NCBI GenBank assembly: GCA_035501495.1
Contig: DATJWB010000241.1
Span: 1-64,000 of the forward strand
Origin: JAIQFL01 sp035501495
GTDB lineage: Bacteria > Acidobacteriota > Terriglobia > Bryobacterales > Bryobacteraceae
DNA: 64,000 bases
Reading direction: 5' to 3'
A program made the position numbers and the translations under genes. Under the pieces are notes generated by a model. That model did no database searches. It had not been told where the DNA came from and worked only from the letters and a program-made list of their open reading frames with translations. Position 1 is the stretch's first letter; each line of letters starts with the position of its first letter. This document shows, piece after piece, positions 62,811 through 64,000 of the stretch.

Positions 62811-63659
62811 TTGACGCCACAACCAAAATCGGAAAAGGAGAAACTGCCGCCGCGCGTATCCGTGGTGGTCGTCTCCCGCAATCGCTTGGAGTTATTGCGG
62901 CATTGCCTCGAATCGATCGAAAAATCCGAAGGCCGCGACCGGTTGCAGGTGATCGTGGTCGATAACGGCTCCTCCGACGGAAGCGCGCAGCTAGACACCG
63001 GCTTCCCCCTGGTGCAATTCATCCGGCTTCCCAAGAACTTCGGCCTCACCAAGGCCCTGAACCTGGGCTGGAGGGCCGCGGACGCCGAGTACGTCTTCTT
63101 CCTCCACGACGACACGGAGGTGGACCCGAGCGCCATCGTACGTCTCGCCGACCTCCTCGATGCCCGTCCCGAGGCGGCGGCAGCGTGCCCACTCCTGGTG
63201 GACGAGCAGGGCCGTCCGGCGCCGCAACTGGGCGAGTTGCCTCCTACCGGCGAATGGAAACCCGCCGCGGCTTCCGGCAGTGAACCGATGGCCGTCGAGT
63301 ATCCGCGCGGTGCCGCCCTCATGATGCGGGTGTTCCTGATCAAGTCCATCCGCCAGATTGACGAGCGTTACGGGCAGTTCGGCAGCGATGCAGACCTCGC
63401 CGCACAAATCCGTGCCGCGTCCAAGAAGATTCTTCTGCTCTCCACCGCGAAAGTTCTCCACCGTGCCCGCAGTGAAAACACGGCATTCGAACGCGCCGAT
63501 TTTCTGCTGGGCAGGGCCGTGTTCCTGGGAAAATATCGCGGCTTCGGAACCGGCCTGCAAGCACGCCTGGCAGCGATCTTCGGGCCGCTCTTCGGATTTC
63601 GGTTCGGCGAGCTCAAGTACACCCTGTCCGGCCAGAAGATCGACGGGACTCAAGCCTGA
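62811..63659 (+). CDS. Glycosyltransferase family 2
   Basis: A 282-residue GT-A fold glycosyltransferase starting at TTG 62811. Landmarks are RVSVVVVSRNRLELLRHCLE, VIVVDNGSSDGS, and the metal-binding FLHDDTEVDP with a DD-x-D-like motif; GYRGFGTG-type and C-terminal segments finish it. Likely transfers a sugar to a lipid or polysaccharide at the membrane. It lies 126 bases after the GNAT gene on the same strand and could belong to the cluster or start a new unit. Confidence 0.9.
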   Translation: MTPQPKSEKEKLPPRVSVVVVSRNRLELLRHCLESIEKSEGRDRLQVIVVDNGSSDGSAQLDTGFPLVQFIRLPKNFGLTKALNLGWRAADAEYVFFLHDDTEVDPSAIVRLADLLDARPEAAAACPLLVDEQGRPAPQLGELPPTGEWKPAAASGSEPMAVEYPRGAALMMRVFLIKSIRQIDERYGQFGSDADLAAQIRAASKKILLLSTAKVLHRARSENTAFERADFLLGRAVFLGKYRGFGTGLQARLAAIFGPLFGFRFGELKYTLSGQKIDGTQA

Positions 63660-63685
63660 AAACCGCCGTTTTCCTTGGTTATAAT
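63656..63685 (+). promoter_or_regulatory. Predicted promoter before the last gene
   Basis: CTGAAA (63656-63661) and TATAAT (63680-63685), 18 bases apart, about 58 bases before the ATG at 63744. The -10 is perfect. Confidence 0.55.
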
Positions 63686-63743
63686 TCGACGCTTACCTTT
63701 CGGGATCTAGTCTTACGGTTGTGGTCTGGATCACACTACCCCT

Positions 63744-64000
63744 ATGGAATCGTGGCTCTTTATACTGTTGCCGTCGTTTGTGGCCTTGGCCTCCGGATTG
63801 TTGTCCTGGTTCGTTATGCAGTCGCGGATGGAGGTCAAACTGGCCGAGCAGCGCGAAATGCTGGCGGCCGAACGGGGGGCGCTGGACGCGGAGAAGGTCG
63901 GCGTCCGGATGTCGCTCGAGAACGCGGTACGTGCCGCCGAGGAAGGCGCCCGCCGCGAGGCTCTCGACAACTTCCTGAATGAACTGACGATCGAACAGCG
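63744..64000 (+). CDS. Membrane-anchored coiled-coil protein, truncated by the window
   Basis: The open frame starts MESWLFILLPSFVALASGLL, a membrane segment, and continues into a charged helical run (MEVKLAEQREMLAAERGALD and on) that looks like a coiled coil. About 85 residues are visible before the edge. It is not enough to name the family; the anchor plus long helix is compatible with RmuC-like or other coiled-coil proteins. Confidence 0.6.
   Translation, partial: MESWLFILLPSFVALASGLLSWFVMQSRMEVKLAEQREMLAAERGALDAEKVGVRMSLENAVRAAEEGARREALDNFLNELTIEQ

Noticed and set aside
1..64000. CRISPR array, prophage, rRNA, tRNA or complete insertion sequence
   Set aside because: I looked for regular spaced repeats, transposase or integrase motifs and cloverleaf-like or ribosomal sequence by eye and found none; a covariance-model search would settle the RNA part.

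Overview
The window is high-GC bacterial DNA that looks like an Acidobacteriota chromosome of the Bryobacterales/Solibacter type. This is inferred from lineage-enriched families: an ADOP-type duplicated MacB/FtsX permease (3751-6183), a TIGR03435-like domain fused to a BlaR1 peptidase (12483-14303), a TIGR03436-like VWFA protein (37940-38911), a truncated kinase fused to a TolB-type propeller (21666-24197), and many secreted phosphatases and peptidases. I saw no rRNA, tRNA, CRISPR array, phage or complete insertion sequence.

Layout. 1-2.7 kb is eroded DNA with one VOC protein and an AAA ATPase broken by at least three frameshifts. 2.8-12 kb holds secreted proteins: a DUF4097-type protein, the permease, a propeller-phosphoesterase and two tandem histidine-phosphatase homologues with degraded active sites. 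12.1-14.8 kb holds a BlaI/BlaR1-like pair with two operators and a macro-domain protein. 15-21.5 kb has two tandem giant M14 peptidase homologues, the second missing a zinc-ligand histidine, then a hydroxypyruvate-isomerase-like enzyme. 21.7-28.7 kb carries the pseudokinase, an oxidoreductase, a permease remnant, a GH32 enzyme and a GH43-like enzyme. 28.9-33 kb is an arginine operon (argF-argG-argH-argR) with an ARG box. 33.2-37.7 kb is a tetrapyrrole operon (hemX-like, hemA, hemC, fused cobA-hemD).

37.9-48 kb holds housekeeping and catabolic genes: the VWFA protein, comF, an HNH nuclease, a small secreted protein, hisC-like plus hppD, a seven-haem cytochrome, rmuC and recJ. 48-50.7 kb is a compact bacterial-microcompartment (BMC) locus: one BMC-H shell protein, an acylating aldehyde dehydrogenase with two possible C-terminal targeting helices, a 60-residue protein with a VTPSARDL motif, and an unknown protein. 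50.8-53.9 kb holds secreted unknowns and a CxxCH/alpha-alpha-toroid protein.

53.9-62.7 kb looks like an undescribed small biosynthetic cluster. It has a stand-alone adenylation domain, a carrier protein, a luciferase-like monooxygenase, a flavin reductase, a GNAT-BioF2 fusion, a NodU/CmcH carbamoyltransferase, an ABM-fold protein and another GNAT. The core five genes form a tight minus-strand operon. A family-2 glycosyltransferase and a truncated coiled-coil membrane protein close the window.

A dispersed REP/REPIN-like hairpin repeat with a GTGGCGC end occurs about seven times in the spacers. One copy lies between the two M14 genes, and one between argG and argH.
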